From the NCBI GenBank assembly GCA_022414725.1, contig CM039463.1, positions 31,878,579 through 31,942,578 of the forward strand: DNA of 64,000 nucleotides. The letters run 5' to 3'. The DNA is from Microglena sp. YARC. Its lineage: Eukaryota > Chlorophyta > Chlorophyceae > Chlamydomonadales > Chlamydomonadaceae. A program made the translations under genes and the position numbers. The notes under the pieces are model-generated. The model worked only from the letters and a program-made list of their open reading frames with translations. It did not search any database and was not told the DNA's origin. This document shows, one piece after another, positions 49,569 to 57,399 of this stretch (the stretch's first letter is position 1; each line of letters opens with the position of its first letter).

Positions 49569-52500
49569 TCATGTGGCTCTGAAGATAATGGTTAATGGTA
49601 TTTACAAGCATCGCTATTTTGTTTGTGTGACGCGTTGCCATTCTGCCGCTGCATGGCGACGCATGGGTCCAACTAAACTAGTCAGAAATGCCCCCCCCCA
49701 CACACACACCCCCACCCCCACCCCACCCCCACGCTCCGTGCCTTTGTGCAAGTTAACGGGCTGAACCCTCAATCTCATGCCTCATAATAAGTCGTACTAT
49801 TTTTTGTTAATAGTTTATTTATATTTTTATTAGTTTATTTATGTTTTTATTTATTTATAAACAGTGATGCTAAACTGCACTCCTCGAGTGTTTTTAACTG
49901 ATCACGCTACCAATATTCATTGATTGATTTATATATTCATAGAATATTCAGTATTTATTTATTCATTTATAAATCGAATATTCAGTATTTATTTATTCAT
50001 TTATAAATCGAATATTCAGTATTTATTTATTCATTTATAAATCGAATATTCAGTATTTATTTATTCATTTATAAATCGAATATTCAGTATTTATTTATTC
50101 ATTTATAAATCGAATATTCAGTATTTATTTATTCATTTATTAATAGACGACCAGAAGAGGGATTACCCTAAGTTGCAGTCCAGCCGTGTGGAAATAAAAC
50201 CTAATACGAGCACTGAAAACCTAGTAAATCGTTCAAAATTCCACTGCTTTTTTGTGCCGCCCTCAATTAATTCATTTATTAATAGAAGAGCGGAAGAGGG
50301 AAGGATCTTGACAAACTGCAGTTCCCCACTATTTTCAGGTGGTATAATTTTAAGTACTCACTATTTGCAGTATTTATTATTTTCAGCACTCGCTATGTTC
50401 AGCATTTACTCTTTTCAGAATTTATTATTTTTGGCACTCACTAAGTTAAGCAGTTACTATGCTTGGCATTTCTTATTTCCAGTCATTATTTTCAGCATTT
50501 ACTATTTGCAGTACTGACTATTTACTGCACCCACTTTTTCAGCAATTAATATTTGCATCATTTATTATTTTCAGCATTTACTATTTGCAGTACTGACTAT
50601 TTACTGCACCCACTTTTTCAGCAATTAATATTTGCATCATTTATTATTTTCAGCATTTACTATTTGCAGTACTGACTATTTACTGCACCCACTTTTTCAG
50701 CAATTAATATTTGCATCATTAATTATTTTTAGCATTTACTGTTTTCAGTAATTACTATTTATAGCACCCACTATTTTCAGCAATTACTATTTGTATTACT
50801 CACTATTTCAGCAGGGCTTGTATGGATGGACCATGGTGCATGTTTGCAGATTCTATATCCCCTGAAGTTCCATACTCCCTATTTTCAGCATTTACTATTT
50901 TCAGCATTTATTATTTTCAGTACTCACTATTTTCAGCATTTATTATTTTCGGCATTTAAAAATACTCAGCATTTCCTATTTTCAGTTCTCACTATTTGCA
51001 GCATTTAATATTGCCATACATTATAATTTTCAGTGCTTTTTATTTTCAGAACTCCCATTTTCAGCATTTTTTATTTTCAGTTTTTTTGTTTTCAGCAGCG
51101 CTTATATAGCAGCAGCATAGTGAAAATATGCAGCTGCTATAGCTCTTGCAGTTGCACACTCACCATTTCAGCACTTCCTATCGCAGAACACTCTATTTTC
51201 AACACTCGCTATTTTCAGCAGCGCTTGTATAGCAGCAGCATAGTGAAAATATGCAGCTGCTATAGCTCCCGCAGTTGCACACTCACCATTTCAGCACTTC
51301 CTATCGCAGAGCACTCTATTTTCAACACTCGCTATTTTCAGCAGCGCTTGTATAGCAGCAGCATAGTGAAAATATGCAGCTGCTATAGCTCCCGCAGTTC
51401 ACACTCACCATTTCAGCCCTTCCTATCGCAGAACACTCTATTTTCAACACTCGCTATTTTCAGCAGCGCTTGTATAGCAGCAGCATAGTGAAAATATGCA
51501 GCTGCTATAGCTCCCGCAGTTGCACACTCACCATTTTTCAGCAGCTTCCAGCAGTATCGCAGAACACTCTATTTTCGACACTCGCTATTTTCAGCAGCGC
51601 TTGTATAGCAGCAGCATAGTGAAAATGCAGCTGCTATAGCTCCCGCAGTTGCACACACTCACAGCATTTCAGCAGCTTGTATAGCAGCTATCAGCAGAAC
51701 ACTCTATTTTCAACACTCGCTATTTTCAGCAGCGCTTGTATAGCAGCAGCATAGTGAAAATATGCAGCTGCTATAGCTCCCGCAGTTGCACACTCACCAT
51801 TTCAGCACTTCCTATCGCAGAACACTCTATTTTCAACACTCGCTATTTTCAGCAGCGCTTGTATAGCAGCAGCATAGTTAAAATATGCAGCTGCTATAAG
51901 CTCCCGCAGTCTGCACACAGCTCACCATTTCAGCACTTCCTATCGCAGAACACTCTATTTTCAACACTCGCTATTTTCAGCAGCGCTTGTATAGCAGCAG
52001 CATAGTGAAAATATGCAGCTGCTATAGCTCCCGCAGTTGCACACTCACCATTTCAGCACTTCCTATCGCAGAACACTCTATTTTCAACACTCGCTATTTT
52101 CAGCAGCGCTTGTATAGCAGCAGCATAGTGAAAATATGCAGCTGCTATAGCTCCTGCAGTTGCACACTCACCATTTCAGCACTTCCTATCGCAGAACATT
52201 CTATTTTCAACACTCGCTATTTTCAGCAGCGCTTGTATAGCAGCAGCATAGTGAAAATATGCAGCTGCTATAGCTCCTGCAGGTGCACACTCGTGTGCAG
52301 CGCTTGTATAGCAGCAGCATAGTGAAAATTAGCCACTATCAGCGCGCCAGTCCAACTATTTCAGTACTCACCATTTCAGCATTTACTATTTTTCTAAAAA
52401 TCTACTACTTTCAGAACTCAAAATTTCCAGCATTTACTATTTCCAATAGTTACTACTTTTAGAACTCACCATTTTCAGCATTTACTACTTCCAATATTTA

Positions 52501-55500
52501 CCACCTTCAGAACTCACCATTTTCAGCATTTACTATTTCCAATAGTTACTACTTTTAGAACTCACCATTTTCAGCATTTACTACTTCCAATATTTACCAC
52601 TTTCAGAACTCACCATTTTCAGCATTTACTATTTCCAATAGTTACTGCTTTTAGAACTCACCATTTTCAGCATTTACTACTTCCAATATTTACCACTTTC
52701 AGAACTCACCATTTTCAGCATTTACTACTCCCAATATTTACCACTTTCAGAACTCACCATTTTCAGCATTTACTACTTCCAATATTTACCACTTTCAGAA
52801 CTCACCATTTTCAGCATTTACTACTCCCAATATTTACCACTTTCAGAACTCACCATTTTCAGCATTTACTACTTCCAATATTTACCACTTTCAGAACTCA
52901 CCATTTCCAGCATTTACTACTTCCAATATTTACCACTTTCAGAACTCACCATTTTCAGCAGCGCTTGTATAGCTGCAGCATAGTGCACTTGTGCAGCTGC
53001 GATAGCGTCAGCTGGCAGGTGGTCCAGTTGAACCGGGTGCAGATGCGCTACAGCCGCCATGAGGTCCAATCGTTGAGGGCTTCCAACAAGCGCACGTGCC
53101 AGGCCGATATGCAATTCCTCCTATGTTTCCATGCGTGTTCAGGGTTTAGGGTTTAGGGTTTAGGGTTTGCGTTTAAGGTTCAGCATTTAGGGTTTCAAAG
53201 TGTTCAAGTTTTCCAATTGTTCAAATGTTTCAAAGTGTGTCCATGGACAAGCCGAATTAATTCAAATTTAAATTCAAATGTAAGCCTGTCAGTCGGTTCA
53301 AACTCAAAAATGCAAGGTCATGCCATTGAGGGCTTTCAACAAGCGCACGTGCGAGGCCGATATGCAATTCCTCCTATGTTTCCACGTGTGTTTAGGGTTT
53401 AGGGTTTGGGTTTTAGGGTTCCTGATTTAGGGTTTCAAAGCGTTCAAGTTTTCCAATTGTTCAAATGTTTCCCAGTGTGTTCAAGGTCGGGCCGATTAAA
53501 TTCAAATTCGAATTCAAGCTTGTCAGCCGGTTCAAATTCAAAAATGGAAGTTCAAGCCATTGAGGGCGTCCAAAAGGGCACACGTGCGAGGCCGTCATGC
53601 AATCTCTCCTGTATTTTTTCTTTCAGTGTTTTGCTTTTTTCCTTAATTGTGCTTCATCTTATCATGATGTTAATTGAATTCTTTGTGTTTGACAATTTTC
53701 GCAAGGTAGGGTCAAATAACAACTTGCGATTTAACTAGTTGTTAAATTGTAACAATAAGTATAACTTATTATTTGACAACAAATGACAACGATTTAGATT
53801 TCAGATGTTTAAAAAACATTATACCAGTATACAGCTGTATGTATGTATATGTATTATACATATATATAGTTTTGTTTACAACAAATAAAAAAAGTTGTAG
53901 CATCTGTTGGCACCTGCCCCAGTTGGCCAGTTGGTCATCGCTACAGGTAGCGGGAACATAAATGCCCAGCATGAAATTATCATTGAATTAAATTCAAATT
54001 AAATTAAATTAAAACTAAATTAAATTCATCAATGGTACTATTACACCTGGGTGGCTAGAGGTAGCGGGGAAATAATTATAAAATAATTACAAATAATACA
54101 ATGGCACTACAATGCTTTTGTTCCACCTGGGTGGCTGGGTATTACATGCAGTACACAAATGGTACAGTGGTACAAATAGTACAAATACACAGCTGTAAAC
54201 AAATGGTCTAGTGCCCTACCTGGGTGGCTGGGTATTACAATATTACCCATTATACCAAAAATACTGTAGGGGAAATAAATAATAAATACAGAGATTGCTG
54301 AACCAAGAAAAAAAGCCCAACTGATCCTCCGACTAACCGACCAACCAACCAACCAACCAACCAACCAACCAACCAACCAACCAAACATTGCTGACCCAAG
54401 AAAAAAGGCTATCTGATCCTCCATTCTCACCTGGGCACCTTGGCCACTTGAATGCTCTGGCGGGGCGGTCGCTGTCACCTGCGGCAGATGTTGATCATTA
54501 TACATTTATGGTGTTTTTATGGGGGGGTTATCACGAGGTTTATACAGTACAGCACGAGGTACAGCCTGCGTAATTGCGGTCAGCCAGTCCACCCCAAGAA
54601 GTTGTGTGTTTGCCACACTTAGGGTAGGGGTTGGGCACATGTTCCAGAGAGGTAGGGGGAAGCTAGACCTAAGGTAGCCAGCCCGGGGGCGGGGGGTAAG
54701 GGGTTTAGGTTTTAGGGTCCAGGGTTTAGGTTTTAGGGTCCAGGGTTTAGGTTTTAGGGTTTATGGGGGGTAGGGTTTAGGGGTAACCGGTTGCCCCCGG
54801 GCTGGCTACCTTAGGTTTAGCTTCCCCCCTCCTCCCAGAGAACCTTGCATGCGCACCAGTGTTTCTTGTTTGGGATACGCAAGGCAGCTTCCAATAAGCT
54901 CCATTAGCCAGCCACTGGTACAATCCCAAAGCTTTCAGCTGGATACGAACGCCCTTTGTGTCAGCCTTCAGGCACACTACCTAGCTCCAGGCTTGCCCCA
55001 AGGACAGGGAAAGGGAGCTGCCTAGAAGATGCTATGTGAAGGTAAAAAAAGAAACAGTGACATGCACACACACCATCACCGCCAGATGATAAAGACTTTC
55101 AGTGATTTTAGTGCTCAATAAAGACTTTAAAAACAAATAAATTAATTTGTTTCTTCACAAACACTGTATCACCTCCAGCTGATAAAGACTTCCACTGATG
55201 TTAGCGATCAGTACAGACTTTCAAAACAAATAAATTAATTTATTTCTTCACAAACACTGTATCACCTCCAGCTGATAAAGACTTCCACTGATGTTAGCGA
55301 TCAGTACAGACTTTCAAAACAAATAAATTCATTTGTTTCTTCACAAACACTGTATCACCTCCAGCTGATAAAGACTTCCACTGATGTTAGCGATCAGTAC
55401 AGACTTTAAAAACAAATAAATTCATTTGTTTCTTCACAAACACTGTATCACCTCCAGCTGATAAAGACTTCCACTGATGTTAGCGATCAGTACAGACTTT

Positions 55501-56520
55501 AAAAACAAATAAATTAATTTGTTTCTTCACAAACACTGTATCACCGCCAGATGATAAAGACTTCCACTGATGTTAGCGATCAATACAGACTTTAAAAAAC
55601 AAATAAATAAATTCGTTTCTTCACAAACACTGTATCACCTCCAGATGATACAGACTTTCATTTTGAATACCCTATGGGATGGTGTGTTTGCAGCTTGAAC
55701 TTGGTTACATAGCTTCAGACAGCAATTGGCTGCTCGCAGTCTAGTGGTGGTGCTGGTGCTGGTGCTGGTGTGGCGTGGTATGTTTGCAGCTTGAACTTGA
55801 ACTTGTTTACATAGCTTCAGCCAGCAATTTGGCTGCTCGCCGCCTAGTGGTGGTGGTGGTGGTGGTGGTGGTGTAGCGTGGTGTGTTTGCAGTACTTGGG
55901 TAGGGGTTGTGCAAGCTGCATGCAGACCTGTGTATGTTGTTACAGTCCAGGGGTAGCCAAATAGGCTCAAGGGACTTGCAAAACCATGATATTGGTAGGG
56001 GCTACAAAGAAAAGATACTGATAAAGTGCGCCCCAAACATTTTTTTTACTGAAGGAGGCCCTGAGACCTACTGGTTACTACTACTTCTATCACAGACTGT
56101 GTAGACATGTTTGTATGCGTGTATGCATGTATGTATGTTACAGTTCAGGGGGTAGACAACTAGGCTCAATGGACTTCCCCAACCTCAAATCATCGGGATA
56201 CAAATATCATGCCACATGCTGTGCATGGAGACCATGCCACATGCTGCATGCAGACCTGCTGGTTACTTAATAACACCACACACTTCTCAGACATATCCGG
56301 CCACACGCTTCATATGTACCTGATCGCCTTTGTCAGAAGGGGGTTCCACCAAAGCCCTCTCGGTTAGCACCAAACTGCCCGCTGGGATATCCACAACTGC
56401 GAACACGCCCCGCCCCCCGCCCACCGCCTCAAGCCCCGAGACGAGACGGATTTTTTCATTTGCTTCGATACCTTCATGTGGCATATCCGCAAGGTAATTG
56501 AACGATGGGAATAGCGACAA
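37935..56520 (-). CDS. SMYD-like SET-domain protein (putative lysine methyltransferase), frame damaged
   Basis: SET enzymes of the SMYD group methylate lysines using S-adenosylmethionine. Exons (minus): 56520-56320, 54478-54431, 53120-52950, 48632-48472, 47077-46893, 44783-44573, 42073-41947, 40924-40841, ~37999-37935. The N-terminal exon has the first SET strands (GRGVFAVVDIPAGSLVLTER). A helical inter-domain follows (DLMAAVAHLHPVQLDHLPAD). The cofactor motif is LNHACNPSC (family NHSCxPN). The final motif is GEECTISYL. TPR-like helices end the protein (MGPDHYDIAITLQ). No MYND finger or post-SET cysteines are seen. Breaks: a 2-base insertion in the exon at 48472, a G-run frameshift in the exon at 46893, and an in-frame TGA at 40841. 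It may be a decaying gene or contain assembly errors. Exon-edge arrays fill its introns. Confidence 0.82.
38020..38420 (-). repeat. Four copies of SET exon-8 donor edge
   Basis: The plus strand TTGCTTGGGTGCATTACTCA, GCATGAATCCGATGCCTTGG and TATCCTGCACGGTTA recurs at about 38029, 38141, 38235 and 38335, with GTTTATGGTTTAGCG filler resembling TTTAGGG heptamers. More copies at 39910-40060 and 40080. Confidence 0.85.
38440..38690 (-). repeat. Unassigned segment between arrays
   Basis: About 250 bp of non-tandem sequence with a minus-strand ORF (FRPAALEDVAIFPPCCRPIV). The left end shows a repeat H fragment. It interrupts the exon-8 edge array, so an inserted element is likely, but no termini are clear. 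Confidence 0.4.
38697..39930 (-). repeat. 1.2-kb minisatellite derived from the exon-8 donor flank
   Basis: Units GGGTGCATTACT and GGGTGCATTATACTAGTT in mixed order, about 80 in all. Minus strand: AGTAATGCACCC, i.e. the donor GTAATG with its intron flank, the same as in the adjoining exon-edge copies. All frames stay open for long stretches only because of the repeat. Confidence 0.93.
40540..40850. repeat. AT-rich microsatellites
   Basis: (AATT)n at 40550-40620, (AAT)n at 40652-40740 with an interrupting ATC run, next to SET exon 8. Confidence 0.85.
40841..40924 (-). CDS. SET gene exon 8, ends in an in-frame TGA
   Basis: Acceptor TGACCAG^TGTCTC, phase 0. CLSWDTVYSSLVPFLTSPSS then FGFMLNC and TGA directly before the only nearby donor (TGA|GTAAAT). 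The downstream copies read CATGCTGA|GTAATG and lack an 8-base ATTGCTGA-like duplication found here. The protein may end here, or the exon is broken. Confidence 0.6.
   Translation of the reverse strand, partial: CLSWDTVYSSLVPFLTSPSSFGFMLNC
40976..41120 (+). mobile_element. SINE-like repeat G, copy 2 (near complete)
   Basis: GTAAAACGATTGTTTGGGGT through CCTACCCCTGGACTGTAAC, followed by a (CTAC)n tail of eight units. Same order of segments as at 12135. Confidence 0.78.
41256..41492 (+). mobile_element. Repeat A, copy 4
   Basis: ACAAGTCCTATGCAGCGTCG to GAGGGGGCTTCGGCAATAA. Contains a (GGTC)n expansion at 41396-41425 not present in other copies. Confidence 0.87.
41540..41946 (-). repeat. Nine copies of SET exon-7 3' edge
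   Basis: The plus strand CCAACCTGCAGTGTGATGGC and AATATCAACCAACCAACC, period ~45 bp. On the minus strand each unit is the exon end ATCACACTGCAG with donor GTTGGT. Spacer (CCAA)n. Confidence 0.93.
41947..42073 (-). CDS. SET gene exon 7 (TPR-like)
   Basis: Acceptor CTCCATAG^CGAGCT and donor CTGCAG|GTTGGT, phase 2 to 0. ELMDMKESVERTLVMLKSCS then ELMMTQNLFMGPDHYDIAIT. The GPDHYDIA segment fits the TPR-like end of SMYD proteins (GP.HP..A). Confidence 0.83.
42531..42716. mobile_element. hAT-like MITE, copy 3
   Basis: 186 bp, CAGGGCACTACATGACGTGC to ACAAAATGTAGTACCCTG. Flanks GTGAAATA and GTGATATG; the uninserted site GTGATATG is visible in neighbouring units (42130, 42252, 42344). An 8-bp duplication and CAGGG termini point to hAT. 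Confidence 0.9.
42960..43145. mobile_element. hAT-like MITE, copy 4
   Basis: CAGGGTACTACATGACGTGC to GTAGTACCCTG; flanks GTGAAATG and GTGATATG (7 of 8). The same insertion event as copy 3, multiplied with the array. Confidence 0.92.
43389..43574. mobile_element. hAT-like MITE, copy 5
   Basis: Virtually identical to copy 4 including flanks, so it was duplicated with its ~429-bp host unit rather than by transposition. Confidence 0.92.
43830..44572 (-). repeat. Four copies of SET exon-6 3' edge
   Basis: Units near 43870, 44065, 44225 and 44385: plus-strand CTACCTGGGATTCAGCAAAG, CCTCAAATTGAGGTAGCACC and TCTCATGTCATGAACAATCT, matching the true edge at 44571. Spacer GATTAGCTGCTCGTCTGATC. Confidence 0.94.
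44573..44783 (-). CDS. SET gene exon 6 (C-terminal helices)
   Basis: Acceptor CTTACAG^GGAGTG and donor CATCCCAG|GTAGGT, phase 1 to 2. NEAELAQQLIGLEDKIDQFD and ERAKVLETLQKIVHDMREVL, amphipathic helices as expected for the C-terminal domain of SMYD proteins. Confidence 0.8.
44790..45240 (-). repeat. Minisatellite made of SET exon-6 acceptor flank
   Basis: About 35 units of 12-13 bp, ATTATGTAAGGC or ATTATGTAAGCT. Minus strand: GCCTTACATAAT, matching the true acceptor context ATACCTTACAG^GGAG at 44784. Confidence 0.93.
45365..46470 (+). repeat. G-rich ~60-bp array
   Basis: About 18 units of GGGGGATAATTTGGGGTGTT, ACTTTAGGGGTTATTTTAGG and a G run of 8-17. Lies in the intron between SET exons 5 and 6. 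Strong G-quadruplex potential on the plus (non-coding) strand. No exon-edge match was found. Confidence 0.9.
46893..47077 (-). pseudogene. SET gene exon 5 (GEECTISYL motif), one-base G-run frameshift
   Basis: Acceptor TTCCAG^GTGCGG and donor CAGG|GTATGT. VRALRSIAAGEECTISYLAP then HARRVSLIQEQHYFDLGPSP, the last SET strands. A run of seven G (minus strand, ~46914-46920) leads to TGA eight codons after CAG. With six G the frame stays open and the exit phase becomes 1, matching the next exon. Decayed 3'-edge copies at 46735-46800 and 46565-46605. Confidence 0.8.
47335..47475 (+). repeat. CAACC/CCAAC pentamer-type repeat
   Basis: AACCCAACCC and ACCCAACCAACC units over ~140 bp, followed by AT-rich and AATCACA-type sequence to 47780. 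No gene signal. Confidence 0.85.
48015..48214. mobile_element. hAT-like MITE, copy 6
   Basis: Diverged: CAGGTTACTTCCATTGACCA to GGAAGTACCCTG, with the shared interior (AAAACTGCGCGAACACC, GGGGCTCAAAAAAGGC). Flanks TTTGCAAG/GTTGAAAA agree at 5 of 8. Confidence 0.78.
48472..48632 (-). pseudogene. SET gene exon 4 (LNHACNPSC motif), frameshifted
   Basis: Acceptor CTTTCAG^TCCTCA and donor TCAGAG|GTAGTG, 161 nt. Relative to its copies it has several single-base insertions (net multiple of three) and an extra AT near the end that breaks the frame: ...NHACNPSCI then out of frame. Without the AT the exon would be 159 nt, phase 0 to 0, ending IKLAMKGGASE. This is the copy that reaches both splice sites. 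Confidence 0.7.
49140..50180 (+). repeat. Low-complexity and interspersed repeats
   Basis: AGCAAGCA run (49165-49265), repeat C (49310-49390), repeat H with a (TTTA)n tail (49410-49510), a (GTTA)n run (49535-49568), and a 34-bp array ATTCAGTATTTATTTATTCA at 49945-50140 (about six units). Confidence 0.8.
50330..51060 (-). repeat. Degenerate array of SET exon-3 donor flank
   Basis: TTTTCAGCATTTACTATTTG units with many variants; a 112-bp higher-order unit (ACTGACTATTTACTGCACCC) repeats three times at 50510-50720. Derived, I infer, from the ATTTTCAGCA edge at 52951. Confidence 0.8.
51080..52330 (-). repeat. Ten-odd copies of SET exon-3 3' edge
   Basis: ~125-bp units: TTTTCAGCAGCGCTTGTATA, GCAGCAGCATAGTGAAAATA, TGCAGCTGCTATAGCT, then ACTCACCATTTCAGCACTTC. 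The true edge reads TTTTCAGCAGCGCTTGTATA, GCTGCAGCATAGTGCACTTG, TGCAGCTGCGATAGC at 52953-52999. Confidence 0.95.
52370..52950 (-). repeat. ~52-bp array of SET exon-3 donor
   Basis: About ten units of TTTCAGAACTCACCATTTTC, AGCATTTACTACTTCCAATA and TTTACCAC. On the minus strand each keeps GAAAATG|GTGAGTTCTG, i.e. a full donor site, abutting the true one at 52950. Confidence 0.95.
52950..53120 (-). CDS. SET gene exon 3 (inter-SET helices)
   Basis: Acceptor AACATAG^GAGGAA and donor AAAATG|GTGAGT. 57 codons, EELHIGLARALVGSPQRLDL onward to YAAAIQALLKM. Phase 0 to 0. Pattern resembles the helical I-SET insert of SMYD-type proteins. Both edges are amplified. Confidence 0.85.
53130..53620 (-). repeat. 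Two copies of SET exon-3 5' edge with telomere-like heptamers
   Basis: Copies at 53310-53390 and 53560-53625 (plus strand AACAAGCGCACGTGCGAGGC, CGATATGCAATTCCTCCTAT). Between lie GTTTAGGGTTTAGGGTTTAG (53138-53168) and 53390-53435. Confidence 0.9.
54290..54400 (+). repeat. (AACC)n flanked by a direct repeat
   Basis: TTGCTGAACCAAGAAAAAAG at 54296 and TTGCTGACCCAAGAAAAAAG at 54388 flank (CCAA)n of ~12 units. Left of it, 53960-54290 is AT-rich with exon-2 edge copies. Confidence 0.85.
54431..54478 (-). CDS. SET gene exon 2 (micro-exon, 16 codons)
   Basis: Acceptor TGCCGCAG^GTGACA and donor GCCCAG|GTGAGA, phase 0 to 0, VTATAPPEHSSGQGAQ. Supported by splice consensus, phase fit and downstream edge copies near 54045, 54125 and 54220 (plus strand CACCTGGGTGGCTGGGTATT). 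Confidence 0.6.
54653..54830. repeat. Inverted repeat around TTTAGGG-like sequence
   Basis: Arms AAGCTAGACCTAAGGTAGCC AGCCCGGGGGC (54660-54690) and GCCCCCGGGCTGGCTACCTT AGGTTTAGCTT (54792-54823), reverse complements apart from one or two bases. The ~100-bp loop is GGGTTTAGGTTTTAGGGTCC repeats. Could be a foldback MITE. Confidence 0.8.
54870..55040. repeat. Repeat E, copy 3
   Basis: GGCAGCTTCCAATAAGCTCC, ATTAGCCAGCCACTGG, AAAGCTTTCAGCTGG and GGGAGCTGCCTAGAAG, as in the copies at 7165 and 17770. Confidence 0.7.
55075..55655 (+). repeat. ~89-bp tandem array
   Basis: Six to seven units of CTGATAAAGACTTCCACTGA, TGTTAGCGATCAGTACAGAC and TTCTTCACAAACACTGTATC within the SET gene's first intron. No match to exon 1 or 2 edges. 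Confidence 0.92.
55690..56200. repeat. Repeat C (two copies) and repeat G (two copies)
   Basis: Repeat C at 55690-55745 and 55795-55850 with (GGT)n between. Repeat G reversed at 55930-56045 and 56135-56195, each preceded by GTATGTATGTTACAG-type tails. Confidence 0.75.
56320..56520 (-). CDS. SET gene exon 1 (start, N-terminal SET strands)
   Basis: ATG at 56520, 67 codons, donor GATCAG|GTACAT, phase 0 exit. MSLFPSFNYLADMPHEGIEA, then GRGVFAVVDIPAGSLVLTER and ALVEPP, the typical opening of a SMYD SET domain. A second in-frame Met lies 12 residues on. Confidence 0.88.
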
Positions 56521-56942
56521 AATTGTGATACGGATGAAGTACTCTGTCGTCGGTACCAGAATTTCACGAAGTTCCGGGACAGCGCTGACTTGTCGTAATT
56601 GCCAACTAGGGTCGAACTTTCAGGGTTCAGTTGTCGCACCGGGGCCCCGGTGTTGAAAAGGGAGAGCCTCGAGGACGCGGATGCAGTGCTTCGTTTTTGG
56701 TACCGTCAGCATCGTTAAACTGTTTCCCTGGTACTGCCGCAGCATTACCCAATAGCTCAAAGCGGCTCACAGTGTGTATTTGTGTAAGGAACCCGAGTCT
56801 TAACGTATCACCATGCCATGATGGTGCTCCTACAAGCCTTTGGAGTGCTTTTTTCTTTTTTGGCCCCCAAAAGCAACCCCAAAAAGCTGTAACGTGGCAC
56901 CCCCAAAACAATAGGGGACAACAATTAGCACTTGTGCTGCGA

Positions 56943-57090
56943 GTAGCATCTCATTACATCACATTACATTACATTACATTACATTACATTACATTACATT
57001 ACATTACATTACATTACATTACATAACATTACATTACATTACATTACATTACATTACATGTTAAAGTCTACTTGACACCGCGAAGGTGTA
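56943..57090 (-). mobile_element. LINE 3' stub with ~110-bp TAATG tail
   Basis: On the minus strand, ACACCTTCGCGGTGTCAAGT then AGACTTTAACATGTAATG, running into about 22 TAATG units. Only ~36 bases of LINE remain. The other end abuts a MITE at 57091. Confidence 0.85.
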
Positions 57091-57277
57091 TTCAGCGGAT
57101 GATTTAAATTTTGGTACCGTAGTTCGTAGTTTGTACCCCCACTTATCCAGGCAAAATTGTAACCATTCTTGATTCGCAAGCCACAATGTCAGAATTCTTC
57201 GGCAAACTTATAAAAGAGAGATACGAACGACGATCTACGAAGGGTTTCGAAAACCCAAACACAAATCGTCTGCTGAA
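57091..57277. mobile_element. MITE family D, copy 2
   Basis: Termini TTCAGCGGATGATTTAAATT and AAATCGTCTGCTGAA, 187 bp; starts exactly where the LINE stub stops. Interior GGTACCGTAGTTCGTAGTTT mirrors TACAAACTACAAGATCC in copy 1. Confidence 0.78.
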
Positions 57278-57399
57278 TTGCTATAAACCAGGTTGGGTGC
57301 GTTTAGCAGCTTTTTGCCCAGTGGGCCTGCTGGGCTAAGCCAACAGGTTGCACTAGCTAGCACGCGGCCTGTGGGTTGGCCTGGTAGTCTTCCAGGCCG

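Noticed and set aside
50180..50330. Exon candidates between SET exons 3 and 4
   Set aside because: Short open stretches without paired splice sites in the required phase.
53915..53945. Micro-exon encoding DDQLANWG in the SET gene
   Set aside because: Flanking AG and GT exist, but its phases do not fit between exons that already join in phase 0.
56627..56911. 94-residue minus-strand ORF upstream of the SET start
   Set aside because: No recognisable motif and no phase link to exon 1; may be 5' UTR or a repeat related to 20900-21060.
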